64,000 bases of DNA from Corynebacterium endometrii (GCF_004795735.1 NZ_CP039247.1:1736001-1800000); one strand, 5' to 3'. Shown: positions 18,362-26,998, numbered from the stretch's first letter. The notes: generated by a model from the letters alone, not told the origin. Made by a program: numbers and translations.

Positions 18362-19902
18362 TGGCCGATCCACACGGATTCCAAAAATTTGACCGTCAGG
18401 AGCCCGCTCACCGCCCGGTGCCGCTGCGCCTGATGGATTACAAAGAGGTCTACGAGGCGGCGCCCGAGGGCCAGATTGAGCAGCAGGCGCGCCGCTGCAT
18501 GGACTGCGGCGTACCGTTCTGCCACGAGGGCTGTCCGCTGGGCAACATCATCCCCGAGTGGAATGACCTGGTGCGCCAGGACCGCTGGGAGGAGGCGTTT
18601 GACCGCCTGCACGCAACGAATAACTTCCCGGAGTTCACCGGCCGCCTGTGCCCCGCCCCGTGTGAGGGCGCGTGCGTCTTGGGCATCAATGATGATGCCG
18701 TGACCATCAAAAATGTGGAGCTGGCGATTGCCGAGCGCTCCTTTGACGAAGGCTGGGTAAAGCCCATCAAGCCTTCCCTCGACACCGGCATGACGGTTGC
18801 GGTGGTAGGCTCCGGCCCGGCCGGTTTGGCGGCTGCGCAGCAATTGACCCGCGCGGGCCACAAGGTGACCGTCTTCGAGCGCGATGACCGCATCGGCGGC
18901 CTGATGCGCTACGGCGTGCCCGAGTACAAGATGGAAAAGAAGTGGATTGACCGCCGCCTGAAGCAGATGGAGGAGGAAGGCACCGAGTTCCGCACCGGCG
19001 TATCCCCCACCGCCACGGATCTAAATTCCTTTGACGCCGTCATCCTGGCCACCGGCACCCCCGTTCCGCGCGACCTGGAGGTAGACGGCCGCGAGCTCAC
19101 CGGCATCTACCCCGCGATGGAGTACCTCACCTGGCAAAATCGCGTCAATGAGGGGGACTATGATGAGCCCGCCATCAACGCCAAGGGCAAGAAGGTGGTC
19201 ATCATCGGCGGCGGCGATACCGGCACTGACTGCTTTGGTACCGCCCTGCGCCAGGGCGCGGCGTCCGTCACCCAGTTCGATATTCGCCCTCGCGCGCCCA
19301 AGAACCGCGCGGCGTCTACCCCATGGCCGATGTACCCACTGCTTTATCGCACCGCCACGGCCCACGAGGAGGGTGAGTACATCATCACTGGCGACGAGTC
19401 CGCCGATGAGATTGCCGCCCTGGGCCTCGCCCAGCGGGCCGAGGGTGACTCACTGGGCCAGCGCGTCTATTCCGTCAATACCGTGTCATTCCACGGTGAG
19501 AATGGTCAGGTAAAGTCCCTGCGCGGTAACGAGGTCAAGGTTGTCGATGGCCGCCGCGTCCCCATGGAGGACACGGACTTTGAGATGGACGCGGACCTGG
19601 TTCTCATCGCCCTGGGCTTTACCGGCGCTGAGCGCGGCGGCGTTATCCATGAGTTGGGCGTTTCCTTCGATGAGCGTGGCCGCATGGTCCGCGATGAGGA
19701 ATACCGCGCCGAGACCAAGCCGCTGTTCCCCGGTTTTAAACCACCGGTCTATGTGGCCGGCGATAACGGCCGCGGCCAGTCCCTCATCGTGTGGGCCATC
19801 GCCGAGGGCCGCGCGTGCGCCGCGGCCGTGGACGCTGACCTGATGGGTGAGACCGCGCTACCCGTGGCGGTAACGCCGCGCACCGCCCCGCTGGGGATCT
19901 AA
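18361..19902 (+). CDS. gltD: glutamate synthase (NADPH), small subunit
   Basis: A 513-residue flavoprotein that passes electrons from NADPH to GltB. It has the N-terminal cysteine-rich 4Fe-4S domain (RRCMDCGVPFCHEGCPLGN, then CPAPCEGACV), the FAD Rossmann motif VAVVGSGPAGLAAA (about 141-154), the NADPH site VVIIGGGDTGTDC, and a C-terminal FAD contact (GDNGRGQSLIVWAI). The start overlaps the gltB stop (TAATG), so the subunits are coupled at translation and probably made one to one. Length is normal. A convergent hairpin follows. Confidence 0.96.
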   Translation: MADPHGFQKFDRQEPAHRPVPLRLMDYKEVYEAAPEGQIEQQARRCMDCGVPFCHEGCPLGNIIPEWNDLVRQDRWEEAFDRLHATNNFPEFTGRLCPAPCEGACVLGINDDAVTIKNVELAIAERSFDEGWVKPIKPSLDTGMTVAVVGSGPAGLAAAQQLTRAGHKVTVFERDDRIGGLMRYGVPEYKMEKKWIDRRLKQMEEEGTEFRTGVSPTATDLNSFDAVILATGTPVPRDLEVDGRELTGIYPAMEYLTWQNRVNEGDYDEPAINAKGKKVVIIGGGDTGTDCFGTALRQGAASVTQFDIRPRAPKNRAASTPWPMYPLLYRTATAHEEGEYIITGDESADEIAALGLAQRAEGDSLGQRVYSVNTVSFHGENGQVKSLRGNEVKVVDGRRVPMEDTDFEMDADLVLIALGFTGAERGGVIHELGVSFDERGRMVRDEEYRAETKPLFPGFKPPVYVAGDNGRGQSLIVWAIAEGRACAAAVDADLMGETALPVAVTPRTAPLGI

Positions 19903-19910
19903 GCCCGGCG

Positions 19911-19938
19911 CCCGCCGCGCGCGATTAGCCGCGGCGGG
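19911..19938. terminator. hairpin between convergent gltD and VIT genes
   Basis: Perfect 9-bp arms 19911-19919 and 19930-19938 lie between two converging stop codons. No long T-run is present, as is common in high-GC actinobacteria. Confidence 0.5.
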
Positions 19939-19939
19939 G

Positions 19940-20653
19940 TTAGACCGTGGTGCCGAAAAGCGCGCCCACGCCGAAGGTCACGGCAAGGCCCAGCGCCCCG
20001 CCCACGACGAGGCGCAACACGGACCTTGCGCGGTTGGTACCGGCAAGCGTCGCGGACGCTAACCCCGTCAGCGCTAGGGTCATGATGGTCACCGCCGCGA
20101 CCATGGCGGCCGCGCTTCCTTCCGGGGCGAAGTATGCGGTCAGTAGCGGGAGGAGGGCGCCAACCACAAACGACGCGGCGGAGCACACCGCGGCCGCCCA
20201 TGGGCTGGTCAGATCTTCGGAGTCGATGCCCAATTTCAATTGCAGGTGCGCCGCAAGGGTATCGCCCTGCTCCATCTCAAGCGCAGCCCTATCCGCGGTC
20301 TCCGCGCTCATCCCATATTCTTGCAGGATTCCGGCTAGCGCACGGTGCTCCTTAACCGGGAAATCGCGAAGCTCGGCCCGCTCTTTGGCAATCAGTACTT
20401 CCTCCGTGTCCCTTTGCGCGGACACGGAGACGTATTCCCCCAGCGCCATGGACACCGCGCCCGCAACCGTTGCGGCCAGGCCGGAAATCACGATGGTGTG
20501 GGCACTGGCCCCGGAACCAATCACGCCCAAAAGCAAAGCCGCGACGGACACGATTCCGTCATTGGCGCCCAGCACGCCGGCGCGCAGCGAGTTCAGGCGC
20601 GCGTGATGGCGGGAGTCGCGGGCTTCGGCGTGATCTACGAGTGTTTGAGTCAT
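19940..20653 (-). CDS. VIT1/CCC1-family iron/manganese transporter
   Basis: About 237 residues. The N-terminal signature LNSLRAGVLGANDGIVSVAALLLGV is diagnostic of the VIT/CCC1 family. The metal-binding insertion is helical and acidic or His-poor (RELRDFPVKEHRALAGI..., MEQGDTLAAHLQLKLG). Five membrane segments are visible: about 18-40, 45-68, 140-165, 170-195 and 210-235. The family moves Fe2+ or Mn2+ out of the cytosol. ATG 20653 (MTQTLVDHAE) is preferred because homology starts soon after; a longer frame begins 12 codons upstream. A DtxR-like half-site lies about 80 bases upstream, suggesting metal-dependent control. Confidence 0.85.
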   Translation of the reverse strand: MTQTLVDHAEARDSRHHARLNSLRAGVLGANDGIVSVAALLLGVIGSGASAHTIVISGLAATVAGAVSMALGEYVSVSAQRDTEEVLIAKERAELRDFPVKEHRALAGILQEYGMSAETADRAALEMEQGDTLAAHLQLKLGIDSEDLTSPWAAAVCSAASFVVGALLPLLTAYFAPEGSAAAMVAAVTIMTLALTGLASATLAGTNRARSVLRLVVGGALGLAVTFGVGALFGTTV

Positions 20654-20731
20654 GGTTTTAAGGCTTTCCAACTCAAGTATGACCCCCACCTATGGGCGTT
20701 GTCTAGCAATCTTTGCCTACCCTGAACTGCG

Positions 20732-20750
20732 ATAACGCAGCCTAACCTAA
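20732..20750 (-). promoter_or_regulatory. DtxR-like box (one strong half-site)
   Basis: On the minus strand, TTAGGTTAGGCT matches the first 12 positions of the 19-bp DtxR consensus; the second half matches poorly (14 of 19 overall). It is placed upstream of the VIT-family metal transporter. Confidence 0.4.
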
Positions 20751-20870
20751 CCGGAGATAGACCCCATTCCCGGCAATTATCTCCCCCGCTTCCCGAAGCG
20801 GCGGGCACCGCACTCAACGCAACAGACTTGGGGTTATCTGAATTTCATTTGGTGCGCCTATCACGTAGCC

Positions 20871-21221
20871 ATGACCCCCACCAACGGCAGCGCCGCCCAG
20901 CGCGCCCCCGTGTATGTCCGTATCTCGCTTGAGCGTAAGGAAGAGGCGGGCGTTAAGCGTCAAGAAAAGGCGTACGCGACACACAACACGTTGAATCATG
21001 AGGGCAAGAAGGTGAAGTCCAACCGCAAGGTGGTAGGTCGTGCCCAGTGGCCTGCAATCTTCCCCGAAGAAGAGCACGAACAGCTCAAGGGCGTGCTCAC
21101 CTACCCGGCACGAACGATGACCAAGGGACGCGGCCATAAGCCCGAGCACCTCGGCAGTGGCATTTTCCGGTGTGGTTGTGACGCCTGTCTTGCCGAGCCG
21201 GATAACGCCCGCGTCATGTAA
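20871..21221 (+). pseudogene. large serine recombinase remnant (internally deleted)
   Basis: The first 37 residues resemble the start of a resolvase catalytic domain (VYVRISLERKEEAGVKRQE, including the Arg and Ser region of the family). The next part jumps to the C-terminal recombinase and zinc-ribbon region (WPAIFPEEEHEQLK, GHKPEHLGSGIFRCGCDAC). More than 300 residues expected between them are missing, including most of the catalytic domain. It cannot be an active integrase. It marks the left border of the second accessory island. Confidence 0.65.
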
Positions 21222-21256
21222 GTGCGGTGGCGCAAGGAAAAGAACAAAGACGGCAC

Positions 21257-22303
21257 CTAGCCAACCTTTTCGCCAGACATCAAAGTTAAAGCAACAGATA
21301 GGCTGTCCACTTGCATACTTCCGTCCCGAACGGATACGAAAGCCCCGCGTCGATTCTCGCGATCGAGGACAAACGCCGACCCAAAGCCATTGGCAGAACC
21401 GTTATGCCACGCCAGTTCACCAGTCGAGGCACTGGCCTCCTGAATGAACCACCCGGCTCCGATGGAATGTGACAGACCCTCAGAGCTTTCCAAATCCGTA
21501 CGCCTCAATGGCGTGAATGCGTTCGTCCAGCCCGGTAAGGGGCTGTTAAGTATGGCGTTCATAATGATGACCATATCGTCTGCTGACGCTCGGACCCCGC
21601 CGGCTGGCGCGTAGCCTTCTCCCGTCCATGGCTCCTGTGCAGAGTTGAATATGCTCAATCCGGGAATATCGTCGTCCAGTTCTGGAGCACCGGGCTCCGG
21701 TACGTACAGGGTCGGGCATCCCAGTGGCTTTGCTATGCGATTGGAAATGAGATCTGGATAGGACACGCCGTCGGCGACAGCCAAGGCGTGCCCGAGCGCA
21801 GAACCCCCGAGGTTGGAATAGTAAAATCCTCTGGGTCGAACGGGAGTGTCCCTAAGTAGGGAGACGAGCTCATCGAGAGTTTCTGGCTGAGGATCTTTCT
21901 TCCGCAACAATCGCCAGCGAGAACGAAACGAAGCACGCCACCCACCACCAATGGTCGGTAATCCGGAGGTGTGAGTCGCGAGAGACTCTAGGGTTATCGA
22001 ACCTGCCGCAACGCCATCGAGAGGAAGAAAAGTACCCAAGGTGTCTTCACTCGACACGGTACCTTCAGTGACCATCGAGGAGTAGATCAAGCCGTTGAGG
22101 GCTTTGCCTATCGAACCCATGTGGAATGTGCGCTCTGGCATCACCCCCACGCCCGCTGTCAGTGATCCACGTGGAAGTTCCGTGCTAACGAGTGCCACAC
22201 ATGCTCCAACATGGTCCGTACCTACCAGCGCACGTTGAAGTTTCGCCGACAATGATCGATCGCCGTAACGGAACATCGCGTCGTTGCTGATTTCCTCGCT
22301 CAT
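21257..22303 (-). CDS. serine hydrolase, class C beta-lactamase/PBP-like fold
   Basis: About 348 residues with the three active-site elements: S64-x-x-K67 (GSIGKALNG), Y162-S-N (YYSNLGG), and a C-terminal H-x-G element (WHNGSANGFGSAF). There is no signal peptide or membrane segment, so it is predicted cytoplasmic, which makes it an esterase or peptidase rather than an antibiotic-inactivating enzyme. ATG 22303 (MSEEISNDAM) has GGAG upstream. A TTG six codons earlier is possible. It lies in an island of recombinase debris. Substrate is unknown. Confidence 0.75.
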   Translation of the reverse strand: MSEEISNDAMFRYGDRSLSAKLQRALVGTDHVGACVALVSTELPRGSLTAGVGVMPERTFHMGSIGKALNGLIYSSMVTEGTVSSEDTLGTFLPLDGVAAGSITLESLATHTSGLPTIGGGWRASFRSRWRLLRKKDPQPETLDELVSLLRDTPVRPRGFYYSNLGGSALGHALAVADGVSYPDLISNRIAKPLGCPTLYVPEPGAPELDDDIPGLSIFNSAQEPWTGEGYAPAGGVRASADDMVIIMNAILNSPLPGWTNAFTPLRRTDLESSEGLSHSIGAGWFIQEASASTGELAWHNGSANGFGSAFVLDRENRRGAFVSVRDGSMQVDSLSVALTLMSGEKVG

Positions 22304-22310
22304 ACTGTGT

Positions 22311-22560
22311 TTAGTCTCCAAGCTGCAGCGCTGCTACTCCACTCTCTGCTGAGCACATTCTCGGAAGGTTGTTCTTGCTGTCATTCAACAGGTCTTGATT
22401 CCAGCGTAGCCCTAAGGTCATGCTTGGCCCAGTGTCTGTATCACCACTGAACCCAGGATGCTTCACAGTAGCCGGAACGGTAACCTTGCCCCCTTCTAGG
22501 AACCGTTGGTGGAGGCACTGTAGGCACAATTGGAGGTGATATAGGTGGTCCGCTCACAGG
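22311..22560 (-). pseudogene. possible gene remnant with proline-rich linker
   Basis: Two minus-strand frames join into a coding-like text. One encodes GPPISPPIVPTVPPPTVP (about 22560-22500). The other, shifted, encodes GGKVTVPATVKHPGFSG and continues to a stop at 22311. Proline-rich spacers followed by a small domain are common in secreted or membrane-anchored corynebacterial proteins. No start codon or family can be given. It could be chance. Confidence 0.25.
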
Positions 22561-22763
22561 AGCATCACCTTCATGCTTCGACTAAGCAACTCCTCTTAAC
22601 GTCGGTAGGGTTGGTAGTCACAGCACTGCTAACAACTCTCTTTTTCATTTGCCTCGGCATAAGTCATAAGCTTGCTTATTTCAGCCCACTATCGATAACA
22701 GCAGTTTTGCTATCAATCATCTTCTCCATAGTCGGCCCGAAGAAGAGGCGAAAAGCAGAATAG
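22545..22763 (+). CDS. small two-pass membrane protein (72 aa)
   Basis: GTG 22545 follows TGGAGGTG (22531-22538), a strong ribosome binding site at good spacing. The protein has two clear hydrophobic segments (about residues 15-37 and 44-63) and ends in a basic tail (PKKRRKAE), suggesting both termini face the cytoplasm. No family is recognised. It precedes transposase debris and the immunity-like cluster. Small membrane proteins of this shape occur in toxin-immunity loci, but nothing here proves that role. Confidence 0.5.
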   Translation: MVRSQEHHLHASTKQLLLTSVGLVVTALLTTLFFICLGISHKLAYFSPLSITAVLLSIIFSIVGPKKRRKAE

Positions 22764-22835
22764 TTGAAGTTGAAAATTCCCCTTGCTGTTGTTAAGCCAG
22801 CTCATCCGGATCTGGAGCGCGTAATTAGATGGGGT

Positions 22836-22988
22836 AACCGGAAAGCCTTTAACAATCCGTTGGCCTGCCGCCAAGAAGTCTTTCGGTGGTGCATGCGCTA
22901 CAACACTCGCCGGCGGCACTCATGGTGTCACCTGCCGGCCCGTGACGTCTTTGAAACCCAAAATTCAGCTACACTGACCAACAAAGCT
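22836..22988 (+). pseudogene. IS3/IS481-type transposase C-terminal fragment
   Basis: Residues such as VFRWCMRYNTRRRHSWCHLPARDVFE, then SATLTNKA, are the extreme C-terminus of a DDE integrase-like transposase; the RYNxRRRHS motif lies just past the catalytic Glu. The rest of the element is missing. It is fused in frame to the following gene only because no stop intervenes. A GGGG-rich block after it (about 23010-23030) may be the IS end. Confidence 0.6.
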
Positions 22989-23054
22989 TGGCTATCCCCG
23001 ACATGTCTACTTTCCGGGGGGCAGACCCACCCAGCTCACCTAGGAGAACCCAGC

Positions 23055-23987
23055 ATGGATTTTTCCACCCATCCGCCTAAACCACTCGAGTTCGGAAAAA
23101 ACATCGACGACCTTGAATCCCAAATTGCAAATCCTTTCCGAATGCCCCTAATTTCCATGGAAACCCTGAGCGGAGCAGCTGACTTCAACGGGCAGATGCG
23201 ATACGTGAAACTAGCCTTCAGAGACGGGCGATTGTTTGATTGTGAGATCCCGTCACTGGAACCAGGCGACACGTTCCTGGGTATTCCGGTACCCATGCGT
23301 GCCACCAAATTCCAAAATGAGTTGAAGAAACGCGATATCTCCACGAAGAAAGAGTCAGGTGGCATCACGATTACTGACACCGGAGTATCTTTCTACGTTT
23401 TTGAAGGAGAAATCGCCACCATCGGTTGGACCGCGACCGATTCGCAGACTGAAACCCCAGACTCCACCCAGAATTGTCTTGAAAATGATCAGTCTGCAAG
23501 CCCACAGCCCAAAACAACGCCGGCAAATGAATCAACGAACTTCACCGGTGACCTACCCCTGCCCTTCAAACTCGGCGGCACGGTCGAGGAAAACATCGCC
23601 CTTCTCGACGACTACTTCTTCAACAAGAAGGGATCCGGCACCGACCTCGAGGGCTTTCTGGTCATCGACGATGACTGTGCGGAGGAAGAGGTATGGAAGA
23701 TCGTCTCGATCATCGAAGATGACACATGCGTCACCGCCCGAGTGGACTTCAACAACGAAAACGTCACCTTCCTGGGCGTTCCCATCGGCCCGGACAACTG
23801 CCTACCGGTGGAAGAAACAGCGCAGGCGCTCGAAGCAAAAGGCTTAAAAGTCATAACCCAGGAGTATGGACTCGTCCTTCCCGATCACTACATCACGATT
23901 GAGCCCGGTGATTTCATCTGCTACTGGGACCAGACATACTGGTCTCACGAAGAATTTCTCGCAGAAACCGTCGAACCGGAAGATTAG
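23055..23987 (+). CDS. uncharacterised protein with an internal tandem duplication
   Basis: About 310 residues starting at ATG 23055 (AGGAGA upstream). The continuous frame reaches back into transposase debris, so the longer start is rejected. Two halves resemble each other: FLGIPVPMRATKFQNELKKR...ITDTGVSFYVFEGEIATIGW (about 75-132) and FLGVPIGPDNCLPVEETAQALEAKG...LPDHYITIEPGDFICYWD (about 235-292). An acidic or polar linker (about 135-170) joins them. The composition is acidic, with no signal or membrane segment. It directly precedes two SUKH-domain genes, so an immunity-protein role in a polymorphic-toxin locus is inferred. The domain itself is not one I recognise. Confidence 0.6.
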   Translation: MDFSTHPPKPLEFGKNIDDLESQIANPFRMPLISMETLSGAADFNGQMRYVKLAFRDGRLFDCEIPSLEPGDTFLGIPVPMRATKFQNELKKRDISTKKESGGITITDTGVSFYVFEGEIATIGWTATDSQTETPDSTQNCLENDQSASPQPKTTPANESTNFTGDLPLPFKLGGTVEENIALLDDYFFNKKGSGTDLEGFLVIDDDCAEEEVWKIVSIIEDDTCVTARVDFNNENVTFLGVPIGPDNCLPVEETAQALEAKGLKVITQEYGLVLPDHYITIEPGDFICYWDQTYWSHEEFLAETVEPED

Positions 23988-24029
23988 GCAAGAGGCTCTC
24001 CACACAGCCTGCTCCACAGGGAAGCAACA

Positions 24030-25010
24030 ATGAATCTTTCCGAGTTCTTTTCTGAAACCGCTGAACCGGCCGATGCTGCCCGCCTCACCGCAATCGAGGA
24101 TGCCATCGGCCGGACACTACCCGACGACTACCGGGCATTGATCAAAGAAACCGGCGGCGGCACCCTCACATCAGAGAAATGCATCATGCCCGGCCTTCCG
24201 GGCAGTGCCGAAGGTCTTGCCGCAGAGGACATCTTCGGCAACGGCAGCACAAGTACTGGCCGCTGCCTCGATCTGGCCACATACGCCACCTACCTCATGG
24301 AGGAATGGGGCATCCCCGCAGAAGTCCTCCTGTTTGCCACCACCGAAGACGGCATGCACAACTGCTTCGTCATCAACTACGACCACCCCGACTACCCCAC
24401 AGGGGCCGTACTCCATCTCAACACCGACCCCGGTGGGGCCATGACCCGCGTCGCCGACTCCGTCACCGACTTCCTCAGCAAACTCGAACCTTATAGCGGG
24501 GAAGATGCCGAGGAATATCATCCCAGCGCAGGGCAAGAGGGAATGGGGCTCAAGGGTGCCTGGTACGGAGACCTCTCCAGCACCCTTACCCGCGCAGTCA
24601 ACGCCACACCGACCCCCGACATGGAATATCTACTGCGTAAAGCAGCGGCATCTTTAGCAAATCCGCTCAACCTCAACATTTTCCAGCGTCCGAAGGAGGG
24701 AAGACGCTTCCTCGACGTGCTCTACTGGGTCACCCAGCACCTAAATCCGCAGGTTGATGCGGATACATACACGAATTACAATCACAAAGATGAAGAGGGC
24801 AACCTTGACGCTCTTCTACATGACTCGTTTTTAGTGGAGGGTCAGCGATACAGGTTCGTATGGGTTGCTGGTTTTGTAGACGCCTGGTGGAATGACCGCG
24901 TCGCAAGAGGCCTCCTCTCGCCAACCCCTAACGGTTTTGCCCTAGACAGAAGCTACATCGCGCAAGTCCTCGAGGAGCTCCGCGAGGAGGAACCTGTGGT
25001 CGGAAGCTAA
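24030..25010 (+). CDS. SMI1/KNR4 (SUKH) domain protein, copy 1
   Basis: A 326-residue acidic protein. Residues about 15-150 form a SUKH-1 (SMI1/KNR4) domain: IEDAIGRTLPDDYRALIKETGGG is the hallmark helix-turn, followed by ATYLMEEWGIPAEVLLFA and DGMHNCFVINYDHPDYP. The C-terminal half (about 165-320: GLKGAWYGDLSS..., LDVLYWVTQHLNPQ, FVDAWWNDRVARGLL) is a second unnamed domain shared with copy 2. SUKH proteins are classic bacterial toxin-immunity proteins. GGGAAG precedes the ATG. It lies 42 bases after the duplicated-domain gene. No toxin gene lies in the window. Confidence 0.75.
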   Translation: MNLSEFFSETAEPADAARLTAIEDAIGRTLPDDYRALIKETGGGTLTSEKCIMPGLPGSAEGLAAEDIFGNGSTSTGRCLDLATYATYLMEEWGIPAEVLLFATTEDGMHNCFVINYDHPDYPTGAVLHLNTDPGGAMTRVADSVTDFLSKLEPYSGEDAEEYHPSAGQEGMGLKGAWYGDLSSTLTRAVNATPTPDMEYLLRKAAASLANPLNLNIFQRPKEGRRFLDVLYWVTQHLNPQVDADTYTNYNHKDEEGNLDALLHDSFLVEGQRYRFVWVAGFVDAWWNDRVARGLLSPTPNGFALDRSYIAQVLEELREEEPVVGS

Positions 25011-25020
25011 ATTCGGCCAC

Positions 25021-25181
25021 TCAGGATAAGTACTTATAAAGCGTGGTCCGCCCGATCCCGAGTCGGCGGGCCACCTCCGCCTTAGGTACACCACCGGCCA
25101 CCCACTGGTTCGCATGCGCAACCTGGGAGTCGGTAAGCGCTTTCGCACGGGCAATCCACTCAGCTTGGCGCTCCGTGTCTC
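25021..25181 (-). pseudogene. serine resolvase C-terminal fragment, copy 1
   Basis: On the minus strand this reads ERQAEWIARAKALTDSQVAHAN, then QWVAGGVPKAEVARRLGIGR, then TTLYKYLS and a stop at 25021-25023. That is the HTH tail of a Tn3-type resolvase/invertase. The catalytic domain is absent. It is a close copy of the tail of the resolvase pseudogene at 26331-26954. Confidence 0.7.
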
Positions 25182-25286
25182 ACGTGCCCTTTACTGCAGC
25201 TCATCCCGAAAGATCTCCACAATGCCGTGCGCCACACAGGCGGATACGCTATATGGAGCAAACCACTGAATTCGTAAAGGACAACC

Positions 25287-26255
25287 ATGACCGACTACAG
25301 CACACTTTTTGAATACCCGGCACAACCAGCAAATGAACAACGCATCCGAGAAATCGAGCACGGCCTGCGCCGCCGCCTGCCAGATGACTACACACGTCTC
25401 CTCTCCCGGACAGGGGGAGGATCCCTAAGCCTAAAGACCTGCTACCTCCCAGAAATAGAACTTCCCGACGGCGACGTGATCGACGTTGCCGTAGACAGCA
25501 TCTACGGCAACGGAACAACCTCCAACAACTCGAACGTCGACCTGCTCGAGCAAGCAGCATTCTTGATGGAGGAATGGAACATCCCCCGCGAAGTCCTGCT
25601 ATGCGCGGACAGTGAAGACGGAATGCACCAATGCTTCGTCATCAACTACGACTTGCCCGAGTTCCCAGCAGGATCAATACTGTATCTCGACACCGACCCC
25701 GATGGTGAAAGAGTGCAGGTCGCAGACTCATTCGACGACTTCCTAGCCCAGCTTGAACCACACCCCTCCGCTAGTGAGGCAGAAGAAGTCAGCCAGGACG
25801 GCATCGGCATCAAAGGAGTGCGATACGGCGCACTGTCCCAGCCACTCCAGCAAGCCCTGGCCGCCACCCCAACAACAGATATGGAGCAGTTGCTCCGCAA
25901 GGCGACTGAGCCGATCGCAGATTCCATAGGGGTAGCAATTACCGGAGATACGCCAGAAGGCCGCACCTTTTACGACGTGGTGTACTGGATCGTCCAGCAC
26001 GTTGAACCGCAACACGATCCCAGGACATATGGCCGTTGGGGGCGCGAAGGGCAGGAACTGACATTCGGGGATTTGATGGGCGACTCATTTACAGTCCCGG
26101 ACCAGAAGTACGGCGGGGTAGGCTACACATTGGGGTCAATCATTATGTGGTGGAATCGCCGGGTTAAAGAGGGCGTTCTGATCGAGACAGAAAACGGCTA
26201 CATCATGGATGAAAACTACATCAACCAGGTTCTCGATCACCTTCGCCAGGGCTAG
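25287..26255 (+). CDS. SMI1/KNR4 (SUKH) domain protein, copy 2
   Basis: A 322-residue paralogue of the protein at 24030-25010 with the same two-part build: SUKH-1 domain at about 12-150 (IEHGLRRRLPDDYTRLLSRTGGG, AFLMEEWNIPREVLLCA) and the shared C-terminal domain (GIKGVRYGALSQPLQQ, YDVVYWIVQHVEPQHD, IIMWWNRRVKEGVL). AAAGGA precedes ATG 25287. The two copies are clearly diverged, so the duplication is old or selection drove change, as expected for immunity proteins following toxin variants. A strong terminator follows at 26299. No partner toxin is seen nearby. Confidence 0.75.
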   Translation: MTDYSTLFEYPAQPANEQRIREIEHGLRRRLPDDYTRLLSRTGGGSLSLKTCYLPEIELPDGDVIDVAVDSIYGNGTTSNNSNVDLLEQAAFLMEEWNIPREVLLCADSEDGMHQCFVINYDLPEFPAGSILYLDTDPDGERVQVADSFDDFLAQLEPHPSASEAEEVSQDGIGIKGVRYGALSQPLQQALAATPTTDMEQLLRKATEPIADSIGVAITGDTPEGRTFYDVVYWIVQHVEPQHDPRTYGRWGREGQELTFGDLMGDSFTVPDQKYGGVGYTLGSIIMWWNRRVKEGVLIETENGYIMDENYINQVLDHLRQG

Positions 26256-26298
26256 CGAACTGCAGCTTGATACCCACACTGTCTGCAAACTACGACTA

Positions 26299-26326
26299 GC
26301 CCCCTAAAGCTTCATCATTAGGGGGC
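26299..26326 (+). terminator. intrinsic terminator after SUKH copy 2
   Basis: Perfect 9-bp arms 26299-26307 and 26318-26326 with a 10-base loop, followed by ATTTCT. It lies 43 bases after the stop codon. Confidence 0.65.
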
Positions 26327-26330
26327 ATTT

Positions 26331-26954
26331 CTACGTGCGGGGAAGATATGTGTACAAGGTGGTCCGCCCGATCCCGAGTCGGCGGGCCCCTCCGCCTTGG
26401 GTACACCATCGGCCACCCACTGCCGCGCTTGCGCAACTTGGCCGCCGGTGAGCACTTTCGCCCGCCCCTTGTACACCCCGCGGGCTTTCGCCCGGGCAAT
26501 TCCCTCAGCCTGACGCTCCTTAATAATGGCGCGCTCAAACTCCGCCACAGAACCCATCAAACCCAGCATGAGCTTGACGATCGGATCCGCCTTTGCCGAA
26601 TCAGTCTGCCCCTCACGCAAGAACCTCACCGACGCGCCACGGCCCACCAAATCCTCGACGATCGTATGCAGATCCACCAGTGAGCGAGCAAGGCGATCCA
26701 TGCTCGTCACGATGAGCTGATCCCCCTTGCGGAGATGCCGCAGTACCTCCTCCAGCTGGGGACGGTGCCGGGTCGAGCCGCTGATCTTTTCCTTATATAT
26801 CTGAGACGCCTCCGGCCGCCTGGAGTCGCTCGAGCTGGCGGTCCAGAGTCTGTTCCAGGGAACTCACTCGGGCGTACCCGAACTTTTGTCCCAGAACGAC
26901 GTCCTGGCGTTCGTCAATCTCTAGAGGTAATGACGGTTCTGTTCCGTAAGGCAT
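26331..26954 (-). pseudogene. Tn3-type serine resolvase/invertase, frameshifted
   Basis: From ATG 26954 the frame reads GYARVSSLEQTLDRQLERL, the catalytic-domain start with the nucleophilic Ser region. It breaks near 26805, where a one-base shift joins it to YKEKISGSTRHRP, then LIVTSMDRLARSLVDLHTI, EFERAIIKERQ and the HTH tail. A second one-base deletion near 26389 (compared with the copy at 25073) breaks the last HTH helix; without it the protein would end at 26331. At least two frameshifts make it inactive. Two palindromes just upstream (26999-27042) could be its resolution site. Confidence 0.75.
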
Positions 26955-26998
26955 GACTTAACCCTACCGAACAAGCGAAACTTGCAATTCAGAACTGT

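Larger units (their letters stand above)
25043..26388. repeat. duplicated resolvase-tail sequence after each SUKH gene
   Basis: A 30-base block is identical at 25043-25072 and 26359-26388, inside a longer stretch (about 110 bases) of high similarity. Each copy lies just downstream of, and opposite to, a SUKH gene, so the unit 'SUKH gene + resolvase tail' is present twice in tandem. Confidence 0.75.

Noticed and set aside
22764-23054. N-terminal extension of the duplicated-domain protein
   Set aside because: This part is a transposase C-terminal fragment that happens to be in frame; a separate start with AGGAGA exists at 23055.
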